From an uncultured Trichormus sp. (GTDB lineage: Bacteria; Cyanobacteriota; Cyanobacteriia; Cyanobacteriales; Nostocaceae), in NCBI GenBank assembly GCA_936914905.1, contig CAKZGI010000090.1, positions 1 to 37,141 on the forward strand: 37,141 bases of DNA. Direction: 5' to 3'. Position 1 is the stretch's first letter, and every line of letters starts with the position of its first letter. Below, one piece after another: positions 27,254-35,975 of the stretch. The notes under the pieces were generated by a model. The model was not told the DNA's origin. It saw nothing but the letters and a program-made list of their open reading frames with translations, and did not search any database. The position numbers and the translations under genes are program-made.

Positions 27254-27850
27254 TTAAAATGCGTTGAGAATGTAAACCAAAGTGAATAGAACAATCCAGA
27301 TTATATCAACGAAGTGCCAGTAAATTTCTGCCATTTCGATGCCTGTATGTTTGGTAGCAGAATAATGACCACGACGGAAAGAACGCCATAAGACACCCAA
27401 AATTAACAACAGTCCGATAAAGACGTGCAACCCGTGGAAACCCGTCATCAAATAAAAGCAATTAGCGAAAATATTGGTGGTTAGACCATAACCCAAGTTC
27501 ATGTATTCATAAACCTGACCCGCTAGGAATACAGCACCCATAACTGCGGTGATAAAATACCAAAACCGCATCCAACCAACGCTATTTTTTTTAATTGCCA
27601 TATCACCAAAGTGAATGACAAAACTGCTAGAAACAAGAATGATAGTGTTAATTGTGGGTACAAATAATTCTACTTCTGTTCCTTCTGGTGGCCAAACTGC
27701 GGTAGTACCTTTCAAAAACAAATAGGTGGCGAAAAATCCACCAAACATCAAAGATTCAGAAACCAAAAAAGTTAACAGTCCCCAAACTCTTAAATCTGGA
27801 TGTGCTTCGTGTCCACCTTCATGATGTTCACTAGTTGTAATTGCAGTCAT
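27254..27850 (-). CDS. coxC: Cytochrome c oxidase subunit III (heterocyst Cox2-type operon)
   Basis: The 198-aa membrane protein has five hydrophobic helices. Motifs include HPDLRVWGLLTFLVSESLMF at about 17-36, FFATYLFLKG, YLMTGFHGLHVFIGLLL and the final EIYWHFVDIIWIVLF. Subunit III supports the catalytic core of the aa3-type oxidase. It is the short cyanobacterial form with fewer helices than the mitochondrial one. It is last in the coxBAC order and is separated from coxA by 134 bp, most of it an inverted-repeat element. Confidence 0.94.
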   Translation of the reverse strand: MTAITTSEHHEGGHEAHPDLRVWGLLTFLVSESLMFGGFFATYLFLKGTTAVWPPEGTEVELFVPTINTIILVSSSFVIHFGDMAIKKNSVGWMRFWYFITAVMGAVFLAGQVYEYMNLGYGLTTNIFANCFYLMTGFHGLHVFIGLLLILGVLWRSFRRGHYSATKHTGIEMAEIYWHFVDIIWIVLFTLVYILNAF

Positions 27851-27870
27851 TTCATTTACCTACTAATAAA

Positions 27871-27973
27871 TGTAGGTTGGGTTGAAGTAAGGAAACCCAA
27901 CATTTTTGGACGGAAGGAAACCCAACATTTTGGGGAGTTTGTTGGGTTGCGCTGTCGCTTAACCCAACCTACA
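27871..27973. mobile_element. Inverted-repeat (MITE-like) element between coxA and coxC
   Basis: TGTAGGTTGGGTT (27871-27883) and AACCCAACCTACA (27961-27973) are perfect 13-bp ends of a 103-bp element. Internal GGAAACCCAACATTTT repeats (27891 and 27917) and GTTGGGTTGCGCTGTCGC add pairing. This AACCCAACCTACA-type repeat is frequent in filamentous cyanobacteria. It sits inside the oxidase operon and could form a long hairpin in the transcript. Confidence 0.75.
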
Positions 27974-27984
27974 ATTTCTGCGTT

Positions 27985-29631
27985 TTAACTTACAGCTTCT
28001 GTCACTGAAGAAGATTCATCATGAATCTGACCATAGTCATAGGGTCCATGAGTGACAACGGGTAATACTTCCCAGTTTTCAAGAATTGGAGGGGAACTAG
28101 TTGTCCATTCCAAAGTTAAACTTTCCCAAGGATTATCACCTGCGAACTCGCCGTTTATCCAACTGTTAATAGCGTTGTAAGTGAAGGGAATTACTGAAAT
28201 ACCTAAAATGAATGCCCCAATGGTGCAAAGCTGGTTTAAGCTGATAAATTGGGGGTCATACATGGCAACTCGGCGAGGCATTCCTTGTAAACCCAATTCG
28301 TGCATGGGTAGGAATGTTAAGTTGGTACCAATTAAAGTGAGAACAAAGTGAACTCTTCCCCAGGTTTCATTCATCATTCTGCCGGTCATTTTGGGGAACC
28401 AATGATAGATACCTGCGTAAATACCAAAAACGGAACCGCCAAATAAAACGTAGTGGAAATGTGCGACTACATAATATGTGTCGTGGACGTGAACGTCAAA
28501 GGGTGCTGTTCCCATTGTTACGCCGCTTAAACCACCAATGACGAACATGGATAATAGGCCGATCGCAAATAACATGGCGCTGGTAAAACGGATTTTTCCA
28601 CCCCAAAGGGTTGCAACCCAACCAAAGATTTTTACACCTGTGGGAACCCCAACTATGAGGGTAGAAATGGTGAAGAACATCCGCATCCAACCGGGTGTTC
28701 CACTCGTGAACATATGGTGTACCCAGACGAATAAACCGACGACGCAAATGGCGACACTCGAATAGGCGATCGCTTTATAACCGAAAATCGGTTTCCGTGC
28801 ATGGGTGGGAATAACTTCTGACATAATTCCGAAAATCGGCAGAATCATTAAATAAACTGCTGGATGGGAATAAAACCAGAATAAATGTTGGTAAATAACG
28901 ACGTTACCACCTGCATCTGGTTTGAAGAAGGAAGTCCCAAAGTTAATATCAAACAACAGCAGAATTAAACCTACTGCTAATACTGGTGTAGATAAAAGTG
29001 CGAGTATGGAAGTTGCTAAAATTGCCCAGCAAAATAAGGGGACTTGATCCCATTTCATACTAGGAACTTTCATCATCAAAATGGTGATGACAAAGTTTAA
29101 TGAACCCAAAATTGAGGAAGTTCCTACTAATACAATCGCTAAAATCCACATTGTTTGCGCGATTGGTGCTGTGACTAAGCTTAAAGGTGGGTAAGCTGTC
29201 CAACCAGATTGAGAACCACCAAAAATGAAACTTAGTAACAGTAACAATCCTGCGGGTGGATTTAACCAAAAGGCGATCGCATTTAATTTGGGAAACGCCA
29301 TATCTCTAGCACCCAGCATCAAGGGAACTAGATAATTACCAAATCCCCCAATTGCACTGGGAACAATCCATAGGAAAATCATGATTGTCCCGTGATTAGT
29401 CATAAAAGCGTTGTACAGATTCGGATCAATGAAGTCTGCTTCTGGTGTTGCTAACTCGGTGCGGATAGCGATCGCCATCAACCCACCAATCAAATAAAAT
29501 GCAAACGCCGTCACCAAATATTGAATCCCAATTACTTTGTGATCAATATTAAAGGTGAAATAGTCCTTCAATTTCCACGCCTTATGATCTGAGATGTGTG
29601 GCGTATTTAGTGGAACTTCTAACTGTGTCAT
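27985..29631 (-). CDS. coxA: Cytochrome c oxidase subunit I (heterocyst Cox2-type)
   Basis: The 548-aa, 12-helix catalytic subunit reduces O2 to water and pumps protons. Visible ligands are H80 and H393 (heme a), H391 (heme a3), and H256, H305 and H306 (CuB), with Tyr260 in HPAVY as the His-Tyr cross-link partner. The D-channel Glu of A1 oxidases (HPEVY) is absent: residues 254-260 read YSHPAVY, the Tyr-Ser arrangement of A2-type enzymes. It is 41 bp downstream of coxB. By synteny with cnfR and fdxB this is the heterocyst respiratory oxidase that helps remove O2 to protect nitrogenase. Confidence 0.96.
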   Translation of the reverse strand: MTQLEVPLNTPHISDHKAWKLKDYFTFNIDHKVIGIQYLVTAFAFYLIGGLMAIAIRTELATPEADFIDPNLYNAFMTNHGTIMIFLWIVPSAIGGFGNYLVPLMLGARDMAFPKLNAIAFWLNPPAGLLLLLSFIFGGSQSGWTAYPPLSLVTAPIAQTMWILAIVLVGTSSILGSLNFVITILMMKVPSMKWDQVPLFCWAILATSILALLSTPVLAVGLILLLFDINFGTSFFKPDAGGNVVIYQHLFWFYSHPAVYLMILPIFGIMSEVIPTHARKPIFGYKAIAYSSVAICVVGLFVWVHHMFTSGTPGWMRMFFTISTLIVGVPTGVKIFGWVATLWGGKIRFTSAMLFAIGLLSMFVIGGLSGVTMGTAPFDVHVHDTYYVVAHFHYVLFGGSVFGIYAGIYHWFPKMTGRMMNETWGRVHFVLTLIGTNLTFLPMHELGLQGMPRRVAMYDPQFISLNQLCTIGAFILGISVIPFTYNAINSWINGEFAGDNPWESLTLEWTTSSPPILENWEVLPVVTHGPYDYGQIHDESSSVTEAVS

Positions 29632-29672
29632 AAGCTATTTTGCGAATTTGTTCAGTAGTCAACTGAACACTG

Positions 29673-30638
29673 CTATTTTTCAATTTGAGATAGAGTTGCT
29701 GCACTTACTCCCATATCATTAATGTATGGAGTAAGAAATTCAGATGTGGATAAATCAGCGGGATTAACAGCTACAACTTGAGGTTTTCGCTGCTGTTGTG
29801 CTAACTGATTCTCTGTTAACCAACTATCAAAATCTTCTTGGGTGTGGACAATAACTTGTGATCGCATAGAACTGTGATAGCCACCACATAATTCTGCACA
29901 AACTACTGGATATGTACCTGGTTTTGTAGCCACGAATCTCAGTTCGGTTGGTACACCGGGAATTGCATCTTGTTTCAAGCGAAATTGGGGAACCCAGAAG
30001 GAATGAATTACATCATCTGCTGATAAATTCAGTTGCACATCAGCACCAACAGGAACGTGCAGTTCTCCAGCAGAAATACTAGTTTGAGGATAGTTAAATA
30101 ACCACGCAAACTGAATCCCTTTGACATCAACTACCAAATCTGCTGGTTTCCCTTGAGTTTGGGGACTTCCACCAATACCAATATTGGGAGTAACTAAAGA
30201 TTGAGAACCATCACTCATACTAGCAGCTATTGCCGTACCAGAAACATGAGCAACATGGCTATGAGGATGACTACCCGGTTCTAATCCTCCCATTTGGTTA
30301 TAAATATTTACGCTGTAAATACCCAAAACAACCACAATGACAGTTGGTACTACTGTCCAAAAAATCTCTAAGGCTAAGTTACCTTTTATGGGCGTACCAT
30401 CACTATTGTCACCTGGACGGCGACGATAGATAAACAAGAAAATTAAAATCGTTCCTTCTACTACTAAAAATAGAGCGATCGCAATGGTAAACATGATATT
30501 GAAAAATCCGTCTACCAAAGGCGCTTGTTGCGATGCCTGTACTGGAAGTAGATGATGATTTTGACCAATCCAGATGCTAATAGGGGAAATTATCATCCCA
30601 GCTAAAAGCGTCCACAACGATACAGGAACTTTTTGCAT
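29673..30638 (-). CDS. coxB: Cytochrome c oxidase subunit II (heterocyst Cox2-type)
   Basis: The 321-aa protein has an N-terminal helix (about 8-25, possible signal/anchor), two further membrane helices (about 46-71 and 91-112) and a periplasmic or lumenal cupredoxin domain. CuA ligands are complete: H212, then C247, E249, C251, H255 and M258 in CAELCGGYHSSM. It therefore accepts electrons from a soluble cytochrome or plastocyanin, not quinol. A loop at 117-165 is Gly/His/Ser-rich. It is first of coxB-coxA-coxC. The 5' side starts with CAGTTATC heptamer-type repeats. Confidence 0.95.
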   Translation of the reverse strand: MQKVPVSLWTLLAGMIISPISIWIGQNHHLLPVQASQQAPLVDGFFNIMFTIAIALFLVVEGTILIFLFIYRRRPGDNSDGTPIKGNLALEIFWTVVPTVIVVVLGIYSVNIYNQMGGLEPGSHPHSHVAHVSGTAIAASMSDGSQSLVTPNIGIGGSPQTQGKPADLVVDVKGIQFAWLFNYPQTSISAGELHVPVGADVQLNLSADDVIHSFWVPQFRLKQDAIPGVPTELRFVATKPGTYPVVCAELCGGYHSSMRSQVIVHTQEDFDSWLTENQLAQQQRKPQVVAVNPADLSTSEFLTPYINDMGVSAATLSQIEK

Positions 30639-31104
30639 ACTACCTGCTCTCTATAAGTTATCAGTTATCAGTGACCAGTTATCGATCTGTTAATTTTTCA
30701 CTGATTTAGTGCATCACATCCTGCTATTGATATTTAGCCCTAGCCAAATAATATATTGATGGCTAATAGGTTGAACAATTTCAGAGGTATTTTTGATTTT
30801 CACTTATTAACGTTCTAACTTGCACCTTAGCGAAAATAGGTGAAACTTCCAGATTTTTTCATAACCTTCCCTCCGAAAATGTTCAGATTCCCAACTTTTT
30901 TAAAAAATGATTGATCTTGTAACTTATTGCTGTTTAAGAATAACAATTTATGATTTATATTTTCGTTTGCTATGAACTTTTATCCACTTATAATAAGAAT
31001 GAAGTATTCCCCTCTAATTACCTTCTTTAGCGTATTTACGGAATTAAACAATGTAGCTAATTCCCAGAAGTCTTAGTGTAAGCATTCAGCTATGAGCCAT
31101 TAGT
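30639..31104. other. Spacer upstream of coxB
   Basis: No gene is seen. It begins with TTATCAGTTATCAGTGACCAGTTATC (30659-30684), a degenerate heptamer repeat, and must include the coxB promoter. I looked for a canonical NtcA box (GTA-N8-TAC) and found none. Confidence 0.5.
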
Positions 31105-31195
31105 AGTAAGCTTTTTCAGGCTAATGCCAAAAATACCTATTTGATAATTAACCAATTTTTCAAACATTCTGACTCCTGACTCCTAAGTTCTTACA
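31105..31195 (+). repeat. Dispersed ~100-bp repeat, copy B
   Basis: The uninterrupted copy carries AGCTTTTTCAGGCTAATG, then ATACCTATTTGATAATTAACC, CAAACATTCTGACTCC and TAAGTTCTTACA. It begins 2 bp after the fdxB stop, between fdxB and coxB. Confidence 0.85.
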
Positions 31196-31197
31196 TC

Positions 31198-31491
31198 TTA
31201 GTTATCTGATGTTGTATGAGAATAACAGTTTTTGGGACAAATTCTAGAACAAGCTTCACAACCAATGCAGTTTTCTGGATGTTCAACTGACATTACCTTC
31301 CGTTCAATTTCTTCATCATCTTCATCTTCTACAAATTCACCCTCTTCGTTTAATGCTTTCAAAGCTAAAACACTGTGACCGCATACTTTAATACATCTGC
31401 CACAACCGATACATTTATCTTTATCAATTGCTTGGGCAAATTTAGGTGTCCAAGTCTTACCGCCAAATGTTACGCCTGTTAATGTTGCCAT
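31198..31491 (-). CDS. fdxB: Nif-specific ferredoxin III (2x[4Fe-4S])
   Basis: The 97-aa ferredoxin has two cluster motifs: C27-x2-C30-x2-C33-x3-C37 ([12 protein letters not shown], Gly after the last Cys) and C75-x2-C78-x2-C81-x3-C85-P, with C89 after it. The N-terminus [14 protein letters not shown] and the acidic linker (49-61) match the nif-specific ferredoxin III family (FdxB). It donates electrons in nitrogen fixation or cofactor assembly. It lies between cnfR (divergent, 989-bp gap) and coxB (same strand), matching the PCC 7120 order from memory. A dispersed repeat begins just after its stop. Confidence 0.9.
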   Translation of the reverse strand: MATLTGVTFGGKTWTPKFAQAIDKDKCIGCGRCIKVCGHSVLALKALNEEGEFVEDEDDEEIERKVMSVEHPENCIGCEACSRICPKNCYSHTTSDN

Positions 31492-32280
31492 GAATCTATC
31501 CTCAGCAATTTCGCTTACAACTTAGTTGGTGATTTAATCCTAATAATAGCCTAATATTCGGGGATTTTGATGATAGAGATTAACTTCTTTATCAAATTTT
31601 ACTGACTTGCTAAATAGTGTCAATTAGTTCGAGATTGTTGAAAACATTAAATGCTATTAATTGTTATTAGTTATAATTGAGGTACATCTTTATAACCAGT
31701 CCTGTATAAGGCATGAGCTCAATGATTTTGTTACTTAAACAATAACTTATATCTCGATATTATTTTGCAAATATAGTATTTAAAATTTGGATAAAAAATC
31801 TACTTTAACCGTATTTGTAGATACAAAATAAGTTTTAGTTATCTTTTATGCAAGCATCTATACAAATGCCATTAGAAGAAAAGTTATAGTTTGGCATTAA
31901 CTCAGTGTAGGACAAAGAGATTTTTTTCGAGAAAATGTAACTTTTATAACGAGACAAAAATTTATATTAATTGTCAAGAGAATTAAATACTAAATTAGAA
32001 CAATTTGATATTAGTTAGATGTTATTTGGAAACACTTTCAGCCAGTATTCTCGATCAATAGACTACACAAATATTAAGAAATTGTCCTAAGCTTATTCTG
32101 AACAAACTTAGCGAGATCTTTATGAAATGTATAGTTAATGAAGAAGCAATGAAGTCCTAATTTCTAGGATCTGAAATCAGTGACGGATAATACAACAGAA
32201 TGGAGAATTTAGAAGTCAGTAAGCAGGAACCTCCAACGCAGAAGTTAGGAAAAACAAACTAGTTAGAACTGATGACTGAC
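31492..32280. other. Long divergent regulatory region of fdxB and cnfR
   Basis: No coding sequence is found over about 800 bp. It is A/T-rich, apart from the heptamer array that follows. Length and position suggest that the promoters of both low-oxygen/nitrogen genes lie here. No canonical NtcA palindrome was found by eye. Confidence 0.5.
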
Positions 32281-32357
32281 AACTGATAACTGGTAACTGA
32301 TAACTGGTAACTGATAACTGGTAACTGATAACTGGTAACTGATAACTGATAACTGAT
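32281..32357. repeat. Heptanucleotide STRR array upstream of cnfR
   Basis: Eleven consecutive 7-bp units are visible, alternating AACTGAT and AACTGGT and then AACTGAT x3. The array ends 123 bp before the cnfR start. Copies of the same heptamer occur at 15261-15286, 14351-14383 and 30659-30684. Confidence 0.92.
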
Positions 32358-32480
32358 AAGTGAGGCGAGAAGAACTTTTCTTGTCATGGAGATAATTTGG
32401 TAGCAAGTTATGAATAAAGAGGAGACATCGAGGGGAAACTTGAGCCAAAGATCTCAGCAATTAGAGTAGGAAGAAGCCTT

Positions 32481-34070
32481 ATGCCTTATACAATTCCTAA
32501 CAAAAATTGCGATGGATGTGACAACTGCCGCCCCAAATGTCCTACGGGTGCAATCAAAATTGAAAATGATAAATATTGGATTGATCCTTGTCTGTGTAAC
32601 AATTGTGAGGGTTATTATCCAGAACCGCAATGTGTAATTGCTTGTCCAAGCAATTCTCCCATACCTTGGCAAGCTAAAAAAGGCAGATGCAAAGTTGAAG
32701 CGAGAGAACCTACCAGTCCTGATTTATTTTGTAATGGCAAGAATAACCCTTTTGCTTCGGCAATAGTTATTTGGGAGGCTTGCAATCTACTAGCGCAACG
32801 TAAATCATTAAATTGGGAGACAGACGCAGAAGGTAATTTACATTATAGCCGACAAGTTAATCAAGGTCGGGGTGCAATTTCTTTTCATATCGAAAACCCA
32901 TTTCAAGTTAGCAACCTGGCTAAAGATTTACAAGCAATCGAAAGTCTCGATATTCGATCCGCTTGTATTCATCTGATTTTTGCCGCCCATGCTACAACCT
33001 TAGAACAACCTTGGGATCAGGAATTTGCGATTGATGAACGCCAAATTGAAAAATATTTGGGGTTAGAAAAACGCAAAGACCTCAATAAAATTGCCAAGCT
33101 ATGTCTAATCAAAAACATCGTCCAGCAAGCTTGTTCACTGATTGTTTCTATTGACTGGCCTCAAAGGGGTAGAGTTCCCGGATTTTCTGTTTTAGATAGT
33201 CGTTTGTGGCATTTAACAGATATCCACCACCATTTTCAAGAAGATGATCAGGGGTGCAAATATCTGATTGGCCTGACATTTAAAATTAAAGCTGGCATCT
33301 GGGCGCAACATTTCTTAAATAAACAAGGCTGTAAAGAGCGCAGTGGATTCTATCAATATGGTAGTCTTCCAAAAACGCTGTTAACTACAGTTATGAGTCT
33401 TTGGCAGCAACATGAAGGTGCAGTCAGACTGATGTTATGGTTATTATTTAAAACCAAAATGGGTAGAGAACAACGCATCACAGTTCCTACCTTATTACGT
33501 GTTGCTTATGGTGAGGAAAAAATTCACCTAGCTGCTAGACAAAGAGATGAACGTAAGCGCCTCTTGCGAACATTTGAAAATGATTTGGAAGTTCTCAATC
33601 ATTATGGAGTCAAAGCAATTTTTGACCCAATTACTTACCCGCGAGAAATTCAACCTCTGTGGGCTAAATTAGTCGATATTCCGGAAGATCCAGATGAGTC
33701 CTTGGAATTTTGGATTAATGATGGTAGTGGTGATACTCGACTTACAGATAGCGGACCTCGTGGTAAATGGAATTTGCTGATGAATGCGCGGATTTTATCT
33801 TTTGAACTTCCTCCAGAATGGGAACAACAAAGTTCAGAAGCAGAGAAAAAAAAGCGGCGTGCCATTAGGAGTAAAAAAATTACCAAAAGCACAGATGATT
33901 TATTAGCAGAACAGGTTATACAGGCACGAAAAAGTATTAATCTTTCCCAAAGAGAACTAGCAAAACTCACTGGTAAAAGCCAAAGCTGGATTCGTGATGT
34001 GGAAAATGGCCGTCTTAAACCCAAATTAGAAGACCAAATATTATTGAGAAAGGTCTTGAATATACTTTAA
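32481..34070 (+). CDS. cnfR: CnfR/PatB: Fe-S and HTH activator of nitrogen fixation genes
   Basis: The 529-aa protein has an N-terminal bacterial ferredoxin-like domain with Cys10, 13, 16, 20 (CDGCDNCRPKC) and Cys37, 39, 42, 51, 55, and a C-terminal helix-turn-helix (about 475-525, NLSQRELAKLTGKSQSWIRDVE). The central 400 residues are specific to CnfR/PatB and the paralogue ChlR. The length equals PCC 7120 PatB as I remember it. CnfR is known to activate nif genes under micro-oxic conditions, probably sensing O2 through its clusters; patB mutants form abnormal heterocysts. ChlR is less likely because of the adjacent fdxB and cox genes. AGGAAG precedes the ATG. Confidence 0.93.
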   Translation: MPYTIPNKNCDGCDNCRPKCPTGAIKIENDKYWIDPCLCNNCEGYYPEPQCVIACPSNSPIPWQAKKGRCKVEAREPTSPDLFCNGKNNPFASAIVIWEACNLLAQRKSLNWETDAEGNLHYSRQVNQGRGAISFHIENPFQVSNLAKDLQAIESLDIRSACIHLIFAAHATTLEQPWDQEFAIDERQIEKYLGLEKRKDLNKIAKLCLIKNIVQQACSLIVSIDWPQRGRVPGFSVLDSRLWHLTDIHHHFQEDDQGCKYLIGLTFKIKAGIWAQHFLNKQGCKERSGFYQYGSLPKTLLTTVMSLWQQHEGAVRLMLWLLFKTKMGREQRITVPTLLRVAYGEEKIHLAARQRDERKRLLRTFENDLEVLNHYGVKAIFDPITYPREIQPLWAKLVDIPEDPDESLEFWINDGSGDTRLTDSGPRGKWNLLMNARILSFELPPEWEQQSSEAEKKKRRAIRSKKITKSTDDLLAEQVIQARKSINLSQRELAKLTGKSQSWIRDVENGRLKPKLEDQILLRKVLNIL

Positions 34071-34215
34071 TTGCTAATGGGTAATTGGTAATCGGTAAAT
34101 TTCTTTCTGTCACCTGTCACCTGTATTTCTTTAGAGTTCATCTTTTACTTACTATTTGGTGCCTGAAACGATATCATATAAGTCATCACTTCAGACATCA
34201 CACAATGAACGCGCT

Positions 34216-34491
34216 ATGAAGGCAGAAACCATTCGCACGACGCTAACTATCCCGAAAGAACTGCTGGAAGCTACAGATAAGGCAGTGCTGGAAGGAAAAG
34301 CCAAGAGTCGAAATGATTTTGTTATCCAGGCTTTAAAGCGGGAGTTAGCAGCCCAAAAACGAGCCGAAATTGATGCTGCTTTGGCAGAAATGGCAAGGGA
34401 TCCAGATTATCAAGCAGAAGTCTTAAAGATGGAGGCTGAATTTGCACCAGCGCAATGGGAGGCGTTGCAGTTAGGGGAAATTCCAAGATGA
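34216..34491 (+). CDS. Ribbon-helix-helix antitoxin of a MazEF/PemIK-type pair
   Basis: The 91-aa protein has an N-terminal RHH DNA-binding fold (TIRTTLTIPKELLEATDKAV, then SRNDFVIQALKREL) and a C-terminal acidic helix (from about 50) expected to wrap the toxin. ATG 34216 is chosen over a GTG at 34156 because the family begins near the RHH strand. The stop overlaps the toxin start as ATGA, the usual arrangement for a coupled antitoxin-toxin operon that represses itself. Confidence 0.88.
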   Translation: MKAETIRTTLTIPKELLEATDKAVLEGKAKSRNDFVIQALKRELAAQKRAEIDAALAEMARDPDYQAEVLKMEAEFAPAQWEALQLGEIPR

Positions 34492-34832
34492 AACGGGGTG
34501 AAGTGTATGATGCGCGTCTGGAAATGACTGAAGGTTCAGAACAGGGAGGAACTCGCCCCGTAATTATTGTCAGTCGTGACGTGATTAATGTATCTAGCCC
34601 GGTAGTTTTAGCAGTACCTTGTACCACTTATCAAGACGGGAAGCGAGTTTACCCCACTCAAGTCTTAATTTTAGCACCAGATGGAGGACTCAAGAAAGAC
34701 TCGATCGCAATGGCAGATCAGGTGCGGGTATTGTCTAAAACCCGCCTTTTGCGTTTGAGAGGAGTGCTTTCTGAAGCTGTATTGAAACATTTGGCGCAGG
34801 CTTTGTTGATTGCTTTGGATTTACCAGGGTGA
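34488..34832 (+). CDS. MazF/PemK-family mRNA interferase toxin
   Basis: The 114-aa protein matches MazF/PemK: MKRGEVYDARLE, GTRPVIIVSRDVIN (about 21-34), VVLAVPCTTY (about 38-47), LKKDSIAMADQVRVLSK (about 67-83). Toxins of this fold cleave mRNA at short sequences; the antitoxin just upstream blocks it. The start at 34488 overlaps the antitoxin stop by 4 bp; upstream in-frame codons lie inside the antitoxin gene. The length and core segments are complete, so the pair may be active. Confidence 0.9.
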   Translation: MKRGEVYDARLEMTEGSEQGGTRPVIIVSRDVINVSSPVVLAVPCTTYQDGKRVYPTQVLILAPDGGLKKDSIAMADQVRVLSKTRLLRLRGVLSEAVLKHLAQALLIALDLPG

Positions 34833-35009
34833 GTAGAATGGCTTTAATGCTTGTAGATGATGAGTTTTGTTCTTTTACCCATCCTACAGGCTGGGCGATC
34901 GCACTCATGATTAAGATCATTGAAGATTTTAGCTAGAATAATTATGGACAAAATTTGAAAAAATCGCTGTAGTCTTGAATATATTGACGAAAGGAGTGTA
35001 AAAAGTTCC

Positions 35010-35948
35010 GTGCATATCCATACGCTTGAACAATGGCATCATTCTCACGATTTTTCTGTTGACCAAAATCATGCAGAAAGAAATACCAAAATAGTCATGC
35101 TGCTAACAGCATTAACGATGGTTGCAGAAATTGTCGCTGGAACAATTTTTCGTTCAATGGCTTTGCTTGCTGATGGTTGGCACATGACAACCCATGTTGC
35201 AGCGTTTGGAATTACGATTTTTGCCTATCAATATGCACAAAGTAACGCCAGTAATCCTAAATATACCTTGGGCACAGGAAAAGTTAGCGTACTGGGAGGG
35301 TTTGCTAATGCTGTAGCACTTGCTGTCATCGCTTTTGTGATGGGACTTGAATCACTAGGTCGTTTTTTTCAGCCGCACACTATTCTGTTTAACAAAGCAA
35401 TTGGTGTTGCTGTTATTGGTTTAGTTGTCAATGTAATCAGTGCTTTTTTATTGCAAGATCATCATCACCATGAACATGAAAATGATCACAATCATCATGA
35501 CCATAACCTTCGTGCTGCTTACGTCCACATTTTAGCAGATGCACTAACTTCTATTTTTGCCATTATAGCTTTATTCGCTGGTAAGTTTCTGGGTTGGGTT
35601 TGGATGGATGCGGCTATGGGATTTATTGGTGCAGCTGTGATTGCCAAATGGTCTTATGGATTGGTGCGTCATACTGGTTTAATTTTGCTAGATGGCGCAA
35701 TTGATAAACAAACAAAGTTAGCTGTTGTCAATGCCATTGAAGAAGACGCTGATAATCGAGTTACAGATTTGCATATTTGGTATGTGGGTCAGCATCATTT
35801 AGCAGCTATAATTTCTTTGGTTACTCATTACCCACAAACATCAGAATATTATAAAAACCTACTAAAAGATATCCCATCTCTTGCTCATGTATCTGTGGAA
35901 GTTAATCATTGTGATGGTGAGCCTTGTGTAGATATACACAGGACATAA
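35010..35948 (+). CDS. dmeF: CDF-family divalent metal exporter, DmeF type
   Basis: The 312-aa inner-membrane protein has six helices and a C-terminal cytoplasmic domain. The DmeF hallmarks are an N-terminal HTLEQWHHSHDF, a first metal site LLADGWHMTTH (53-62, with D55 and H58), a second site H173/D177 in HILADALTS, and a His-rich loop at 151-166 between helices IV and V. DmeF proteins export Co2+ and Ni2+, driven by protons. GTG 35010 follows AAAGGAG by 13 bp. No DmeR/RcnR-like regulator is adjacent, so control is unknown. Confidence 0.93.
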   Translation: MHIHTLEQWHHSHDFSVDQNHAERNTKIVMLLTALTMVAEIVAGTIFRSMALLADGWHMTTHVAAFGITIFAYQYAQSNASNPKYTLGTGKVSVLGGFANAVALAVIAFVMGLESLGRFFQPHTILFNKAIGVAVIGLVVNVISAFLLQDHHHHEHENDHNHHDHNLRAAYVHILADALTSIFAIIALFAGKFLGWVWMDAAMGFIGAAVIAKWSYGLVRHTGLILLDGAIDKQTKLAVVNAIEEDADNRVTDLHIWYVGQHHLAAIISLVTHYPQTSEYYKNLLKDIPSLAHVSVEVNHCDGEPCVDIHRT

Positions 35949-35975
35949 AATTCTGATCGTTGCTGTAAGTCATCA

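Noticed and set aside
27800-27988. 62-aa plus-strand frame at the coxA-coxC gap
   Set aside because: Covers the inverted-repeat element and antisense of coxC.
32281-32357. Possible CRISPR-like array
   Set aside because: The units are 7 bp with no spacers; this is a simple tandem repeat.
32263-32460. 65-aa minus-strand frame ending in repeated SYQLSV units
   Set aside because: It is a translation of the heptanucleotide array and A-rich flank, not a gene.
30639-32480. NtcA boxes upstream of coxB, fdxB or cnfR
   Set aside because: No exact GTA-N8-TAC was found by eye; degenerate sites cannot be judged without a computed score.
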